A DNA stretch of 64,000 nucleotides, taken from contig NC_045148.1 in the NCBI RefSeq assembly GCF_008831285.2, positions 20,577,002-20,641,001 of the forward strand. The letters run 5' to 3'. A program made the translations under genes and the position numbers. The DNA is from Nymphaea colorata (Eukaryota; Streptophyta; Magnoliopsida; Nymphaeales; Nymphaeaceae). This document shows, piece after piece, positions 22,829 through 35,632 of the stretch. Under the pieces are notes generated by a model. That model was not told where the DNA came from and ran no database searches. It saw only the letters and a list, made by a program, of their open reading frames with translations. Numbering within the stretch: the first letter of the stretch is position 1; every line of letters begins with the position of its first letter.

Positions 22829-24476
22829 CTGTCATAAAAAGCAAATGTCAGGCCTAGACAATAAATGAATAACAGGTACTTTGGTCGATGTAGAAGGAAG
22901 CCAGAAAAATGTGCGGGCTGTGATGTATATGTTCTAAAAACAAAGATATAAAACAATTGAGATACAGAAAATGCACCATACTGTAGCACATCAAATTTAA
23001 TAAATAAATAAGATGACTTATGGGCTCATTTTCTCGGTAAAGTTAAGCTATACCATACAGCACCAATTTAGCATCAGAAGGCCAATTATAAAGTTCATGC
23101 TCTCGGAAGTATAAATACAACATCCTGTTCGTGTAGTAGAAGTTTGGTAAACAAGCATATGAATAGAAGCACCATTGAAGTAACAGAAAACGGGATAATA
23201 CAATTGCAATTCCTCCCATGACGGTGGAGATGCAGAGCGAGATTGCTAATTCAGAAATCATACAGCAAGCTGAAGTACATATGGAAACATAAGTCATAAC
23301 ACCATCACTTAAGGAAAAATATCATAAGGTATATAAACAGGCTGGTTTAAGGTCAGCTAAGCTAAATACACGAGAGGCAGATAGAGATTCAACACGGAGC
23401 AGCCAAAAAAATGAAAAGTCCCCATACTGAATCTGGCCCACCTGAATCCCATAAAAGAACTGACGAAGCTGCCTCAATTAATAGTAAATTCTTCCAGAAG
23501 GAAATAAATTTGTTATACAATGTGACTAATTCATGTTGGCAAATTGTAGTTGCCTCTTCAACATGAAAAGGAGGTTGGACACCTTCAGGGTGGTTCTTAA
23601 AAAGATTCTGTTAGCAATAGCTACAGAAATTTCGGGTGACCAAGTAGGGAATGTATTTCAAGACAGATAAAAATGTATAAACCATATAAGAAGTGAAAAG
23701 ACGGTTTTATCACCGGGTTTGAATGATGATTTTTATTATATTATTCTCCAGTACAAAAGAACAAGCAAAGTTATTGGCTTCAATGCTTTCTCTAGAATCT
23801 CTACAGCTAGATAGAGTCGACAATCTAAAATTCAGTTTTGAGAACAAAAATCGAGATGGTCTGCGGGTATGAGCTTTCACAGCATTGGATAAGCACAACT
23901 ATAAGAATCAATTTCTCTACGCAATCCTAAAAAGTACAAGGGACCTAAACCATCAAAGCAGCTCCTCCTGTCATACTACTCCGAGATAAAAGTGACCAAC
24001 GTTTTGTTCTCTTACTCTAATGCTAATAATGACGATAAGTAATATGATAAGGCTTAATAACTGCAAAAAAGGAAACGCCACTCCCATACTACGGAGACAA
24101 CCAACGCGCGCCAATCTCAGGCCTCCTCACAAAGGCTTCCCATTTCAATCAAGGAAAACATCAAAATGAGAATAGAGGAAAGTCATGGTGCTACATCAAT
24201 GAGGTAAATCAGCTACTCAAGTCACAATCCAAAAACACGAGACAAAAATTAAGCGAAGAAGGAAAAATTCATTTCCGGGGTCAACAAAGGAAACAAAAGC
24301 GAATAGAACAAAATGAAAAGCAGACAGGACGTGAAGGAGAAGAGGCATTTTTCTTTGTCCCGCTCGCCCTCACGAGATGGGCATCCGCCACATGTCGCCG
24401 GAGAATATGTTTTCCGGCGGGAAGACCGGGCTTGCTCTAAATACATCGACAGATTCTAAAGCGAAAGCTGCCATAC
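22829..24476 (-). other. RPL13: Probable 5'UTR intron of RPL13
   Basis: An acceptor-like CTTTTTATGACAG ends at 22829, just upstream of the ATG. A candidate donor (AGAG/GTATGG, GT at 24476-24475) lies in a leader-like block at 24.48-24.6 kb. The 1.65 kb between is AT-rich with no recognisable gene. Plant ribosomal protein genes often have an intron just before or after the start codon. The donor position is inferred. Confidence 0.4.
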
Positions 24477-24477
24477 C

Positions 24478-24700
24478 TCTCCGGAAACAACCTTCGGTAG
24501 CCGACCACACTGCAACCGCAGAGAAACTCGAGAGCTGGAAATCACCTCCTACCCCGGCTGAAGAAGAATGGGGGCCGCTATCTAGGGTTTTTAGATTTGC
24601 ACGCTACCCGTTCTGCCCTTAAATTTGAAGCTTATTTCCCACTAGCCGTAATCGATATTTGGCGCTACGCCCATATAAATGGATCGGATATCATAGAATC
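24478..24700 (-). promoter_or_regulatory. RPL13: Probable RPL13 promoter and first leader exon, with telo-box
   Basis: On the minus strand a telo-box-like AAAACCCTAGA lies at 24592-24582, the element typical of plant ribosomal protein promoters or leaders. It is followed by a GC-richer C/T leader. A TTATATGG sequence near 24675 could serve as TATA. No other nearby gene would explain the motif. Confidence 0.4.
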
Positions 24701-26485
24701 TCAAATCCATCGTTCAGATATTCCTGTTTATTTTTTCCCGAACCAAAATCACAGCTATATATGGAGTTATGGACTATAGGTTTGGCTGTTAGGCTCAAAT
24801 ATATCCGATTAATGGATTAAATGTGAATCTATTTAGTCGGAATCAAAATCCAATTCTTTTAATCAGATTGAGATTTGGTATTCGGTTTTAGCATTTGGAT
24901 TTGGTATCCGGCTTTGCAATCGAGTTTGAATCCAAATCCGAGATTCCATTCTAACCCTATAACGTATAATTCTTGAATCTAATGCTAGCCATTGGGGTGT
25001 TTCAGAGCTCCAAATTGTAAGACCCAAGGCTGATCTGAAATCCCTTTCACATGAGACCCATAAAGCCAATAAACATTGGATTTCATCATTAAGTGAAATA
25101 AAGGATTTGAGCAAATCTTTGGGCCCGTTAGCTGCATGCCTTTGCCCTTGTTCACTGACTGCAGCAGCATCACACGCTTCTCTTAGCAGAGAACAGGCAG
25201 CTAAGTTCTCTCTACTTCCGTCTCTCTCTTTCTTTTGCTTCCGCCATTTCTTGGAGTTTCTTTTCTCTCTGCTTGGAGTTCAATATGTAGCGACTGTACT
25301 GATTTTTTTCTCCCTGCGTCTCTTTATGCAGTGAAGTCTCTGCTGTGGGGGTTTTTTGTTTTTCCTTGATTTGGTGAAATGTTTTGCAATTTCATGGCTT
25401 CTGCAGCATGCCTCTTTTGTTCCATGCCTTCTTCCATGTTTAGCTTGGCATAGATCAAATGTGTGTGCCGCTTTTTTGTACTTTTGGTTTTGGGTACTGC
25501 AGAGGATTGATAACAGGTTGGGGATTTTGGGGCCTTCATGTTCTTGTGCAGGAGTCAGGAGGAACATGATTTGGAATTGGGGCCTCTTCTGCCATACGCA
25601 CACCTGCAGTCAAAATTGAGAAGGTTTGATTGCGTAAGTAAGTTGTATCAATCATGGGAGTCCAGTTCTTCCTAGCTAGTTCCTTAGCAATTGAAGCATA
25701 TGATTGAAGCACAACTTTAGTAGGATTATGCACAACAGGGCTCACTAATTTGGACTTCTTGCTTCTGCAAGAAATTGTGTTGCTGGTGGATGCTTGATTG
25801 TCATTCCATGAACAGTTCTTATATTTTAGGTTGAGGGGTTTTTTTGCTACACCATATTTTTTTTTTGTGACGGGGATTGTGTAGCTTAAGTTAATATATG
25901 ATGGATATCTTTTGTTATATTTTGGATTTATTATCGTGAATTGTGACAGTTATGTTACTTGATCGAGCTACGTGCCACATACTTTTCTATTTGAAGTGGA
26001 AGACATTACTCAATCATATGTTTCCTGTTATATATGTCACACTGAAATGTCTATTTGTGTAGTCAAGTGCAGCTGTAACTACCAACACATGGTTCTATTG
26101 AACTGTTTTCATGTTGAATATTGTGTGGGTGTTTTTTTGTTAAGTATGAGCTACATGCAGGGACTCACTTTCTGGAGCATAGGACATGGGCTTCTTTAGT
26201 TTGTTGGACTAGTGACTGCAGCAAGTTGACACCCATTAGCATGCACTTCGATTTCAGAATGACATCATATTTGATACACCATCACTCTTTTCCACATAGT
26301 CAATCCCGTGCTCCTAAATGTATCTATTCGTCTCTAATCTTGATTGCTTCTTTTTTACTTAGCTTACAATTTTATTCCCTTAAGTTTGTCAACAGTTAAT
26401 CATCCTTTCAAGTTCAACGTAACTCTATTATTTGACTAGATTGAATCTTCACATCACACACTTTTTAGATATAGGAAGAAAAATG
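24701..26485. other. Intergenic, no gene recognised
   Basis: The part at 24.8-25.0 kb has degenerate words such as AATCCAAATCCGAGATTC, seen also at 28.6-29.6 and 62.6-63.1 kb. The C/T-rich stretch at 25.1-25.6 kb resembles a leader or noncoding transcript, but no conserved coding frame is visible. Confidence 0.5.
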
Positions 26486-27348
26486 AAGAATACGATGTCT
26501 CTTCCAAGAACATGAAACTTTTGCTCAAATAGGTCATGAGGGCACATCTCTTATTGAACAATAGGTTCCTCACTGATTCTGTTAACACTGCACCTTTTAT
26601 TATGCATCAAAGTTGCAGATTCCACCATCATTTCACCAATGCCCAAATTTGATGTATGCACTATGCACCATTCTTCAGGATTTCATTGATTCCATGCACC
26701 ATCATATGGAGTCCTTCATTTGTTCAGTTTAAAAGCATGTCACCAGTGCAACGGTTTGGTGTCCATGAAGCTCCTTGTCTTGTATCTGAAATCAGCTATC
26801 AGGTTTCTGCACGTCAGTTATTTGACGAAATGCCTGGAAGAGTTGTTAGTTCATGGCATGCGGTGACTGCTGTTTTTCTCAGACAGGTCACTTGGAAAAA
26901 AGTATGCAACTCAGTACCAAACGTGGGAATCTCTTTGGTTGTTTGTTGGGTTTACATATTCGTGCATCCTGAGGCTCTATTCAGGTCGGAGGAACCTGAA
27001 TCTTGGAAGGCAAGTTCACTGCCGGATACTCAGGTGTAGGTAGGTAGGATTGTGATCATGTTCCTATCACTGTGCAGGTTGACATGTATGCTAAGAACAG
27101 GGAGATTGAGTATGACCATCGGCCATCAGTTGTTTGAGATGTGCCTGGGGAAATTGTTGCCTGTTCCACTACTATGGTATCAGGGTATATGAAATGTGGA
27201 AGAGCTGAAGATGTTGAGGAAATATTTAACACAGTGATTGAGAGGGACGTGGTAGTGGGGGATGCAATCATTGAGGAATATAGTTTGCTGCTTGAAAAAT
27301 GCTAGCGGAGCAGTTGGTGCTTTTTTTGAGATGCAGCATGCCGGTTTG
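26486..27348 (+). pseudogene. Broken half-copy of the PPR gene at 18.0 kb
   Basis: This stretch aligns in the same orientation with about 18005-18860, covering the upstream 25 bp and roughly the first 275 codons of the PPR gene. Matching landmarks include CTTATTGAACAA, TTGCAGATTCCACCATCATTT, GTTAGTTCATGGCATGCGGT, ATCAGGGTATATGAAATGTG and GAGAGGGACGTGGTAGTG. The start ATG survives (26512), but codon 7 is TAG (26530-26532) and indels shift the frame repeatedly. Similarity stops abruptly near 27348, before the second half of the parent gene, so E-domain sequence is absent. Substitution and indel load suggest an old, unconstrained duplicate. It lies about 8.5 kb from its source on the far side of RPL13. 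Confidence 0.93.
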
Positions 27349-28640
27349 AACTAAAAGCTGCTGCATTCTTCTCTCCATTCTATGTGAATCTTTCTCCACG
27401 TGATTTCTCAACATTGAAGTAAGTTTTAACGTAGATTTTCAACCGATGATGAATTGTTACTAGCACTTCTTTTGCTAAGAAATAATAAGAGAATCTTTTG
27501 AATCAGTATTTTGAACGTCGGAAAACACCGACTTGGAGCACTGGGTTAACCACTAAAAACAATCAAGATTTACAAGTCCGGTTACCACAGAAGAAATAGT
27601 CGAGACAGGCTTCTAGATTATCTTGTTGAAACTGGCTTCCGATGATGCTGCATCAGGCGGGTCGTCGAAGAACCAATGGCGGATTTAGAACACGAACGGA
27701 GGCAGTGCAAATGGTGGCGTGCTCATTGCGGTAGAAGAAGCAGGGTGCCTGTGAACCATAAACTGTAGCATGTAAGTGTTTAGCACAAACAAGTCGATCA
27801 TCTACATACAAATACAGAAGCTGACTGTGGCCAACGGAAGATTCATATGATCATTTTACTTTGAATTTGAAAGACCACTTTACGAACATTCTTTAATCTT
27901 GGATTGAGATGGCGAAACCCGGCTCCTTTCTCTTTTTTTTTTTCCTCTCTTAAATCTCAATATGTGTCGCCTTGAACTTGTGTGTTGCATATATTCTTGC
28001 TCCTCCCAAACCGACCAAATCGTTTCTCACTTACTATGATTTTTTTCTAGAAAACTTGTAATGTGAGAGTTTTCAAACAAAATTGAGAATGCTGTTTGCA
28101 ATTTTCATCATCACCTCACTCTTACTTCTGACCACCACCTGATCCCTATCACCTCCCTTTCTTAGTTTAAATTTATTTCTATTTTTGTCGGCAAATTTTT
28201 TTTTTCAAAAATTCAAAAATTATTAAGATCAAAGCATGTAGGAGTAACTTTTTTTCATACAATAGAATTTTCAAAATCATTAAGCGCGTAAATGCATATA
28301 CTTAATTGAAGCAAATAAAATAGTATGACATGACTATCGTATGACTTTAGCTGGTGAAGTCACATTCACGTACATGTGCATCCAATACACATCTTTAAAC
28401 AAGTGGGATATATATATATATATATATAGCATAAAGATACATGTTTAACAAGTCCATTCCAGATTCTTACGCATTGGCAACAAACAAAGTGCAAATAGAC
28501 CAGATCCAAATATAATCACACAAACAAACTCAATGAAGAGGTATGAGATCCATATCCATAATTACTGATTTGATTGTAGCATGTTTAATTATTCTCACAG
28601 TATTGTTTTTTTGATGAACTCACGTAGTTTGACTATATAG
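27349..28640. other. Intergenic, no gene recognised
   Basis: This is AT-rich DNA with homopolymer runs and an AT tract at about 28409-28428. A CAATGGCGGATTTAG sequence at about 27676 resembles the hAT-like termini found elsewhere in the window, but no partner end was found. Confidence 0.5.
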
Positions 28641-29600
28641 GTGAAACTCAGTTCGGGTCTAGATCCATTTAAACACATGCATTTTCAAAATAGATATCCC
28701 AAATCCAAAATTGGCTTACATTTTCTAAGATGGATCTATTTTCAAGAAATATCAATTCCAAATCTGTTTACAATAATTATCATACACAATTGTAAATTTT
28801 CAAAGCAAATCATATCTAAATTTGGTTTCAACACACACACACACACACACATATATCTAAAAACAATTCAGATCCGAATCTGTTTGCAGTAATGAACATA
28901 CCAAAATTTACGTACATCCAAACATATAAAATTTAAATAAGTTGCAACTGTATAAATAAGATATGTACATCAAAACGGACCAAATCCATATCCATAATTG
29001 TTTATAGTAACTAGGTTTCATAAAACGACCCATATCCAAATTCAAATATATTTCCAGTGCTAAAACCAATTGGAGCTATGTCAAAATCTATTTATGACAA
29101 CTAAATTGTGCTTTTAAATAAGTGAAAATCAAAATTTGTATGAGATCCAAAGCTCTTCAAACACCAAGTCCAAAACCAATAACTCATAAAAGCACGTTTA
29201 GATTTTTGAAGAATTATTACTTTTAAAATAATATTAAACTGTATCGAAATCCATTCATAATAACATGTATATACATATATTCTTCTCTTTTTTTTCTAAA
29301 CAATTTGGATCTAAATCCAAACCTCTTTTTAAATATATAAAGTATATATTTCAAATAAGTCATATCCATATCAAAAATATATTTTATAACACCCAAATAT
29401 ATTTCCAAAATAAGTTTGGTCTAAACCCAAATCTAATCTGAATATACTTAGGCACTGAAAATATATGTCCAAACCAATTGAACCCATATCTTAGTTTTTT
29501 TTTCAACAGCTAATATATATATATATAAGTTAAAAATTACATCTAAATCTATTTACAACTCCATAAGAGGTTTTGGGGTCTTGGAGTCCAATAACATATA
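28641..29600. repeat. Degenerate AATCCAAATCTGTTTACA-type repeat field
   Basis: Variants of a motif like AAATCCAAATCTGTTTACAA recur irregularly every 50-120 bp, each followed by an AT-rich spacer. A CA microsatellite lies at about 28830-28850. No unit is well enough preserved to define a period, so it is probably a decayed satellite or an inner part of a diverged element. Confidence 0.5.
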
Positions 29601-30245
29601 GCCTGCTCCAAATCAACAACCATTTACAATTATTAATTTATATGATGTCAAAACAAAATGGATTCAGATCTGTCTTTAGTTTAATTGAAAACGGGTTGAG
29701 TTTGACTCGAGAATCACTTTTCCGCAATCACGAAAAATTAAGGAAGCATAACAATCATTCTTTAATTGGTCAATATGTGGTAAACCTAATGTAAGCTCTC
29801 ATAGTTGAATTTCAATAGCTTTGCAAGGTGAAAGCAATTTTGGACTAGGGAGCCCTGTTTTGGTAATAAAATGAAAGTTAAAAACTTGGGTTTTGCTGAA
29901 AACCTATTGCAGGTTCTATTTGTGAATTTTTTCAGGGAAAAGAAAGGGAACGGATTTTACAGGCTCTGGAAAACTTTTTCAAATTTTTTGAACATGCAAG
30001 GTTTCTAAAATTGCAAAACTACTGTCGAGAGCATCTTTCGGCAAATAAAATATTGAGAACAAGACGGACTTAACATCTTATGATTTGTAACTATATTTAT
30101 GAAAATACAAGAAACCATGGGGTGGATTTGAAATTTTCTCTTAAAGCATTTGTTGAAGCCCGTTTTGACGCCCGACCCTTTATTTTCATTCGCTGTCTCT
30201 CTCCCCTCAATTTCTCTCGAGCTTTCTCTTCAAACCGAGAATTCT
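29601..30245. other. Intergenic upstream of the split exon
   Basis: No gene is recognised. The last ~80 bp are C/T-rich and leader-like. Confidence 0.5.
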
Positions 30246-31405
30246 ATGGCCCAACCAATCAGGCCATCGCAGTGGCGGAGCCAGCGTGGGCGCTTGCCTA
30301 CGCCAGCCCAAGATAGATATATATAGATTCATATATGTGTTTGAATTTCACTAGTTTTATTTTATGTTTGTTCAATTGTTCTAATTATTTTTTGCTCTTT
30401 ATATGATTTTTTTTATATTCGTTTACGCATTACTTAGTCTATTTTTTTTTTCAATATGCTTTTGCCTTAATCGTGCTTAATTTGATTTTCAAGATCTATT
30501 TCAAATTTTAGATTTACAATACAGGTTAACTAAGAAAACATGAACACCATTTATGACAGTGAAGGAGCCAAGCATTTAGTTCATTTACATATTAGAACAG
30601 TCACTTGATTTAGTTTGTTACATGTTCGTGCCTCTCGAATCTCGACTATAAGATCTTTAATTTCCATGATCTAAAATTTGAATCAGTATATATTAGTGCC
30701 CTACAATCAAAAATTTTCTGAGTTCGCTACTTATTTATTTATGAATCTACGATTACTTTCATAAGAGAAAAAGAAAAAGATCTCGACTCTGCATCTGAAA
30801 AGACATGTCATGTTAATTTCTGTCTTCTGATGTGTTCTCTGTGCTCGACAACACATGCTTTGCTTCTACTCTTTCACGAGGACGAGTTCGATAGAACCCG
30901 ATACGTTCCACTTGGGTCACGCCCCACCACTTTCCTCTGCCTCCAGCCCGCTTTCACTAAATTAATCTCTCTGTTTCGGCGCAGCTCTTTGCTTCCGTCT
31001 CCTCTGCCTTTGCTGTTCCTGCCTCCTGCTATGCTTCTTTGTTTCTTTTCTTAACTATTTGTAGGAACTTAAGAGAAAGCGGTGAATCTAATAGCACTTA
31101 GCATATATGATTTTTCCAGTAGTGAATCTCAGTTTTCAAATTTGTCTAATTTATGAAGGATTTTTGTTTGGCGATCTGAATCGCGCTTGACGAATGAGGA
31201 GATCAAAGCTTCGCCAAACATCCCTGAATGTTTGTTTATTTTTACATTAATATATGCAAATATTTGCTTTGTCCTATATGTGAGTGCCCCTTCGTACGTG
31301 AAAATCTATGAATGAGTGCCCCCTCCAGAAAACTTTTCTGGCTCCGCCATTGGGCCATCGCCGGCCGTCCGCAAGATCTCAGATGACTTCGAGTGTGACA
31401 GCGCA
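30246..31405 (+). pseudogene. Short exon split by a hAT-type element; gene unknown
   Basis: Outside the inserted element, an ATG at 30246 opens eight codons (MAQPIRPS) up to the insertion. After the second target copy the frame resumes as PAVRKISDDFECDSA and stops at a consensus donor GTAAGT (31406). The pieces join in frame if one 8-bp target copy is removed. The upstream C/T-rich sequence looks like a 5'UTR. A possible next exon is open at about 31459-31552. I do not recognise the protein. It may be a broken gene, a gene fragment, or chance; the clean fit between coding frame, target site and donor argues against chance. Confidence 0.4.
30270..31352. mobile_element. Non-autonomous hAT-type DNA transposon with perfect 8-bp target duplication
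   Basis: The left end is CAGTGGCGGAGCCAG (30270-30284). The right end, reverse complemented, is CAATGGCGGAGCCAG (31352-31338), matching at 14 of 15 bases. Both sides are flanked by GGCCATCG (30262-30269 and 31353-31360), a perfect 8-bp duplication. An 8-bp target and CARNG termini are the hAT hallmarks. A subterminal hairpin (GCGTGGGC...GCCTACGC) lies at 30284-30303. The 1083-bp interior is AT-rich with a few short frames and no transposase motif, so it would need an enzyme supplied in trans. The intact duplication suggests a fairly recent insertion. Confidence 0.85.
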
Positions 31406-31411
31406 GTAAGT

Positions 31412-34400
31412 TTTCTCTCTCTTTGTCTTTTTTTTTCACCATTATTTCGATTTTAAGGGTGTCGGTCCTGCCGGCAAATGTAGTGGCAATTGCTGGCCAC
31501 CTCCGGCAACCAGCGAGGTCACCGGCAGCACGGCGCTGGCCCAAAACCTCAAGGTTAGCTTTCCTTTTTTTTAAAAAAAAAAAAAAAAAAAACTTTTTCT
31601 TCTACATGTTTCCGATTAAAAGAAAACTACAGTGAAACATCCCTTGAAAAGAAAAAATCACGATGCACTTTATATATATGTATATAGTCAAAGCAAGCTA
31701 AAACTGAAAGGTAGATACGCATAAGACAAAAGCATACGGTGTAAGAATAGGAGGCTGAAATTGAAGTACCATGCTGGATCATTCATGCGTACGAAATAAA
31801 CCCAAGAGAAAACACCGTGAAAACGCCATCTCTCGACGCATATAACTAAGAAGAAGAAAGGAAATTAGGAGATAGGCGCTTCTGTTCTACGGGTATGACT
31901 CCTTTTAATATTGTCTTAAACTAAGTACTTAGTTTTTTACCTCTGGGACGAGAACCACCCGGTCCTCCTAGATCGCCTGGAGAGACGGACGCCACGGCTC
32001 CTCCGCTCGCATCCGGCGGTGTCCGCGCGCCACTGAACTCCGACGGTCGCCATTCTTATAGTGTGCCACGTGACAAGCCCCGGCGACGCCGGAACCACCA
32101 CGGAGTTGGCCACGCCGGTGGCCCCCGGGGATGTCTCCGACGGGACGTGTTCCTGTCAGCAGGAGAAGGAGGCACAGTGCGGGAACCTAATGGCCGAATA
32201 GAATGGGAATGGGAATGGGCCGTTCCCCGCTCGCCGGATGGCATGTTTCAGCTTGGGGTGGGGGACTTTGCAGCTTCCGGTGGCCTATATGGTCTCCTGT
32301 GACTTGAAATGTCTAAGCTGCCCTCGTCCAGCCTTATCTTTCGGTAAAACATAAAAAAAAACCAATAGGAGTTAAAAGTCATTGTCTTAATCTTAAATTT
32401 TGCAAAATAAAACTATACTTATAATTTTAAATTTTTTAAAATGTAAAAATTTTAAAAAATATTTGTTTGGCACCTATACAAATTTTAAACATATTATTTT
32501 AATTTCTGGCTCCATCTTATAAGGAACAATTAAACGAGCCGCTATTGTTCTTGGTCAATCAAACCGACCGTTGTAGGAGATTGGTAGATTTGTGGCAAGT
32601 GAAGGGCATTTATCAAAGACAAAATAAAGAAAAAAAGGAAAAAAAAAAAAAAAAAAAAAGCAGGTCAAAGAATTTTCTGACATGACAAAAGTACCCTTTG
32701 GGAAATAGATAACCATTGCCCTGCATTTGTAGTTTTCGTAAACGACAAAACTGGAGGCTCCGGAATTTACAGGAAGCTGCCTAACAAGGGGGTCCTTCTT
32801 GGCAGGAGATGAAAATGATGACTCTCCTCCCTTCCACCAAACCCAATGTAGATCAAAATCGACCTGATTTATTTATTATGAATAAGACCTGAATTTCCAA
32901 AGGTTATAATCTTGTACTTGGTTATTAAAATATCATATGAAAGATATATATATACTCGCACCATAATCCCATGAAAAATTCATGCACTTTTTGTTAACGA
33001 GAAAGGATTTAATGTGTTTTAGATTGGATCTGTCCCAAACCCAAAACGAAAGGTATCACGATGTGATCTAAGTACCAATATTGCTGTATTGACAGTGATA
33101 TTGGACCAATTTGGCATGTCTATGTGACAGTCTGAATTATTCTTCATTTCCTTCCCCACGTCCTCTGGATATCTATTATTTTCTTTTCACATAAAATTGT
33201 TTTAAAATCCCTTTCTAAGATGTAACTTGAATCCCCATTTTACTTTTTTCAAAGGCAAAAAAGTTTGATATAAGATTAGATGAAGGAGGCTTTAATTTTG
33301 AACACATGTATCACATTAGGAGAATCTTTAAAACAAAGTAGTTCAAGATAAATCTAACACCTCCTAAAATAAGTACCTTATGGTTAAGATATTATGTCAT
33401 TGGGAATTGACGGTGTACGGGATTGAGTAGGAGCTAGCAGATGACCTATCTACTTTTCAATTCTTTGAGGGTCAACTCTCTATCCTGCAAACGAGAGGTC
33501 TTTTATGAACAAGTTGAAGCATGGTGGAAGCAGCATCTCGAAGTATCGACGTAAGTCCTGTATCTTGAAAATGAAAGGTTGGGTGAAAGTTTCGATCTTC
33601 TTTTCAACTCGAACACTAAATAAAATAATTAAATTAGCTTGACATTCATCATTTTAAGATATAATGACAAGGTATTTCCATTATTGGAAGCACAGGTTTT
33701 GCTTAGTACATTGCACTTTAGGCACACTTGCAACTTTATCATAAAAAATGAAAAATGAACGTCATCGTCACATTTAAATGCTTCGACCGACAATAATGCA
33801 ATATTCTGACGCGAGTTGCCCTCAGAAAAGTTCTTTGCAAAAAGCCGTCAAATTTTAACAACTTGATGGCTGCCCCGTCTTATTCTGCTCTTGCCACTTG
33901 CCACCCGCTTTAATTTTTCTCACATTTCCAATATAAAAATGCGGATGTGAGTTGGGTGTAAGTATCTTTCGATTTAGTTTAGTTTAAGTTTAGTTAGCAA
34001 TAAAGTGATCATTTTTACTAATCATTTGCATCGATCTGATTGTTGTAACTGGACTTCGTGCTATAGTTAATTAATGTGGTTTTACTTTTGTACCCAAAAA
34101 AATCACTTCTTCGTAAAAATTTAACGGTTAATACATGGTGGCTTTAAATATAAGTAAAGCATATTTAAAAAGTCACACAAAAGAAAAAGTGTGTGTTTTA
34201 AATGTAAAGGCTGTCAAACGAGCAATGAGCACATGTTATACGATATCTCCTTTTATATATATATATATATATATAAAAGAATAAAAATAATAAAACAAAA
34301 TAATGACACCCATAATTTCAAGGTCAACACTATTTGTTAATACTATGACACGCCACCCAACGATAATAGTTTTACAATGCGATAATAGTTTTTCGTTGTT

Positions 34401-34860
34401 TTAATCAGGATTTATGATCTTTTTAACCACACTTTAAAATTTTTGCCATCTAATAATCATCCGACTTCCGGGAGTATGGACTTTATTGAAGGGTCACAAT
34501 TGCACACCAATTAAAAATTATGTAAACCCCCACTGAATTTTTCCCGACTCCAAAGACATTAGATTTTTGACGCCGCCACCATCTAAAGTGACATGCCTGT
34601 TCTTTTGTTAAAGTTGTTCCCTTAAATTTGGTCTTGTGCCACTCTGGTATAACATACAAGGAGAGACATCTCTTTCTCCTGAATGACTTCATATAAGATA
34701 ATTAAGTGTTACGATTCTGAATGACTTCAGGGAAGATGATTAAATATTAGGATGATGTGGGAGATAGATTTAGTAGTGATGTTAATCTTCCATTCTTTCT
34801 TGTCGGTCCATTGTTGCAATTGACGTCATTAGTGGGATCGCATTTGTCGCACTACTCAGT
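31412..34860. other. Intergenic; GC-rich island near 32 kb
   Basis: The stretch 31.45-31.55 kb stays open as a possible next exon of the split gene. A GC-rich island at about 31.95-32.31 kb has overlapping open frames on both strands (minus strand Arg/Pro/Ser-rich), none recognised. Poly-A runs occur at about 31573 and 32640, and an AT tract at about 34255-34276. The rest is AT-rich without a gene. Confidence 0.45.
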
Positions 34861-34871
34861 GTACTTTCTTA

Positions 34872-35024
34872 CAGGGGCGGGCCGACAGTCCAACCTTTGA
34901 ATTTGAGTAGGGCTAAATTGAATTCAAATCAAAAAAATACATAGTGCAATTAAAAAATTATATTTTTTTCAATGTATTTTTTTTTTCATTGGTCAGGGTG
35001 GGGCCATGGTCTAGGCACCCCACC
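34872..35024. mobile_element. Probable remnant of the hAT-like MITE family
   Basis: A terminus-like CAGGGGCGGGCC (34872) and a hairpin with arms GGTGGGG and CACCCCACC (34997-35024) resemble the ends of the element at 30270. A complete second terminus and a target duplication were not found. Confidence 0.3.
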
Positions 35025-35587
35025 TGCTTTCTTATGTTTTGAATATAGAAGCAAATTAAATTATTTAAATAGAATTTTTTAAATTTTAAAAACATATAAA
35101 AAAATAAAACTGCCAATTAAACAGTTTCTGTAGTACTTGCATATACAAACTTCTTTGTTCGTCTTATAGTTGAATTGTCATGAAAATACACATTTATAGA
35201 TATTTTCATAAAAATACGACATTATTATGTTTGCTTTCAGACCTAGACTTGATCCAAGTTCGTGTTTTTTTCCCTTTGGCTGGTCTAATTGTCTTATTAG
35301 AAAAAAACAAATTAGTTTTCAAAGTATAAAGCAGGGTTAGGACTCGCCAATCTCCGTCACCTATTCTCACAGGGCAAGGCATAACTTGTGTTCTTCCTCA
35401 AACTTAAGTTGTGTCAATCTCCGGCACCTGTTTACAGGTCAAGGTCATGGAACAGCGTTCAACTTGCAAACTCCGACACCAACAAACTACTCATGGTTAT
35501 GATATACAAGTGATGCTGTGAACTTCACCAACCATGTATACACCTCTGTTCTGAACTTCTCCAACCAAGGGCAGGGAGTCAGGGACG

Positions 35588-35632
<45 letters not shown>

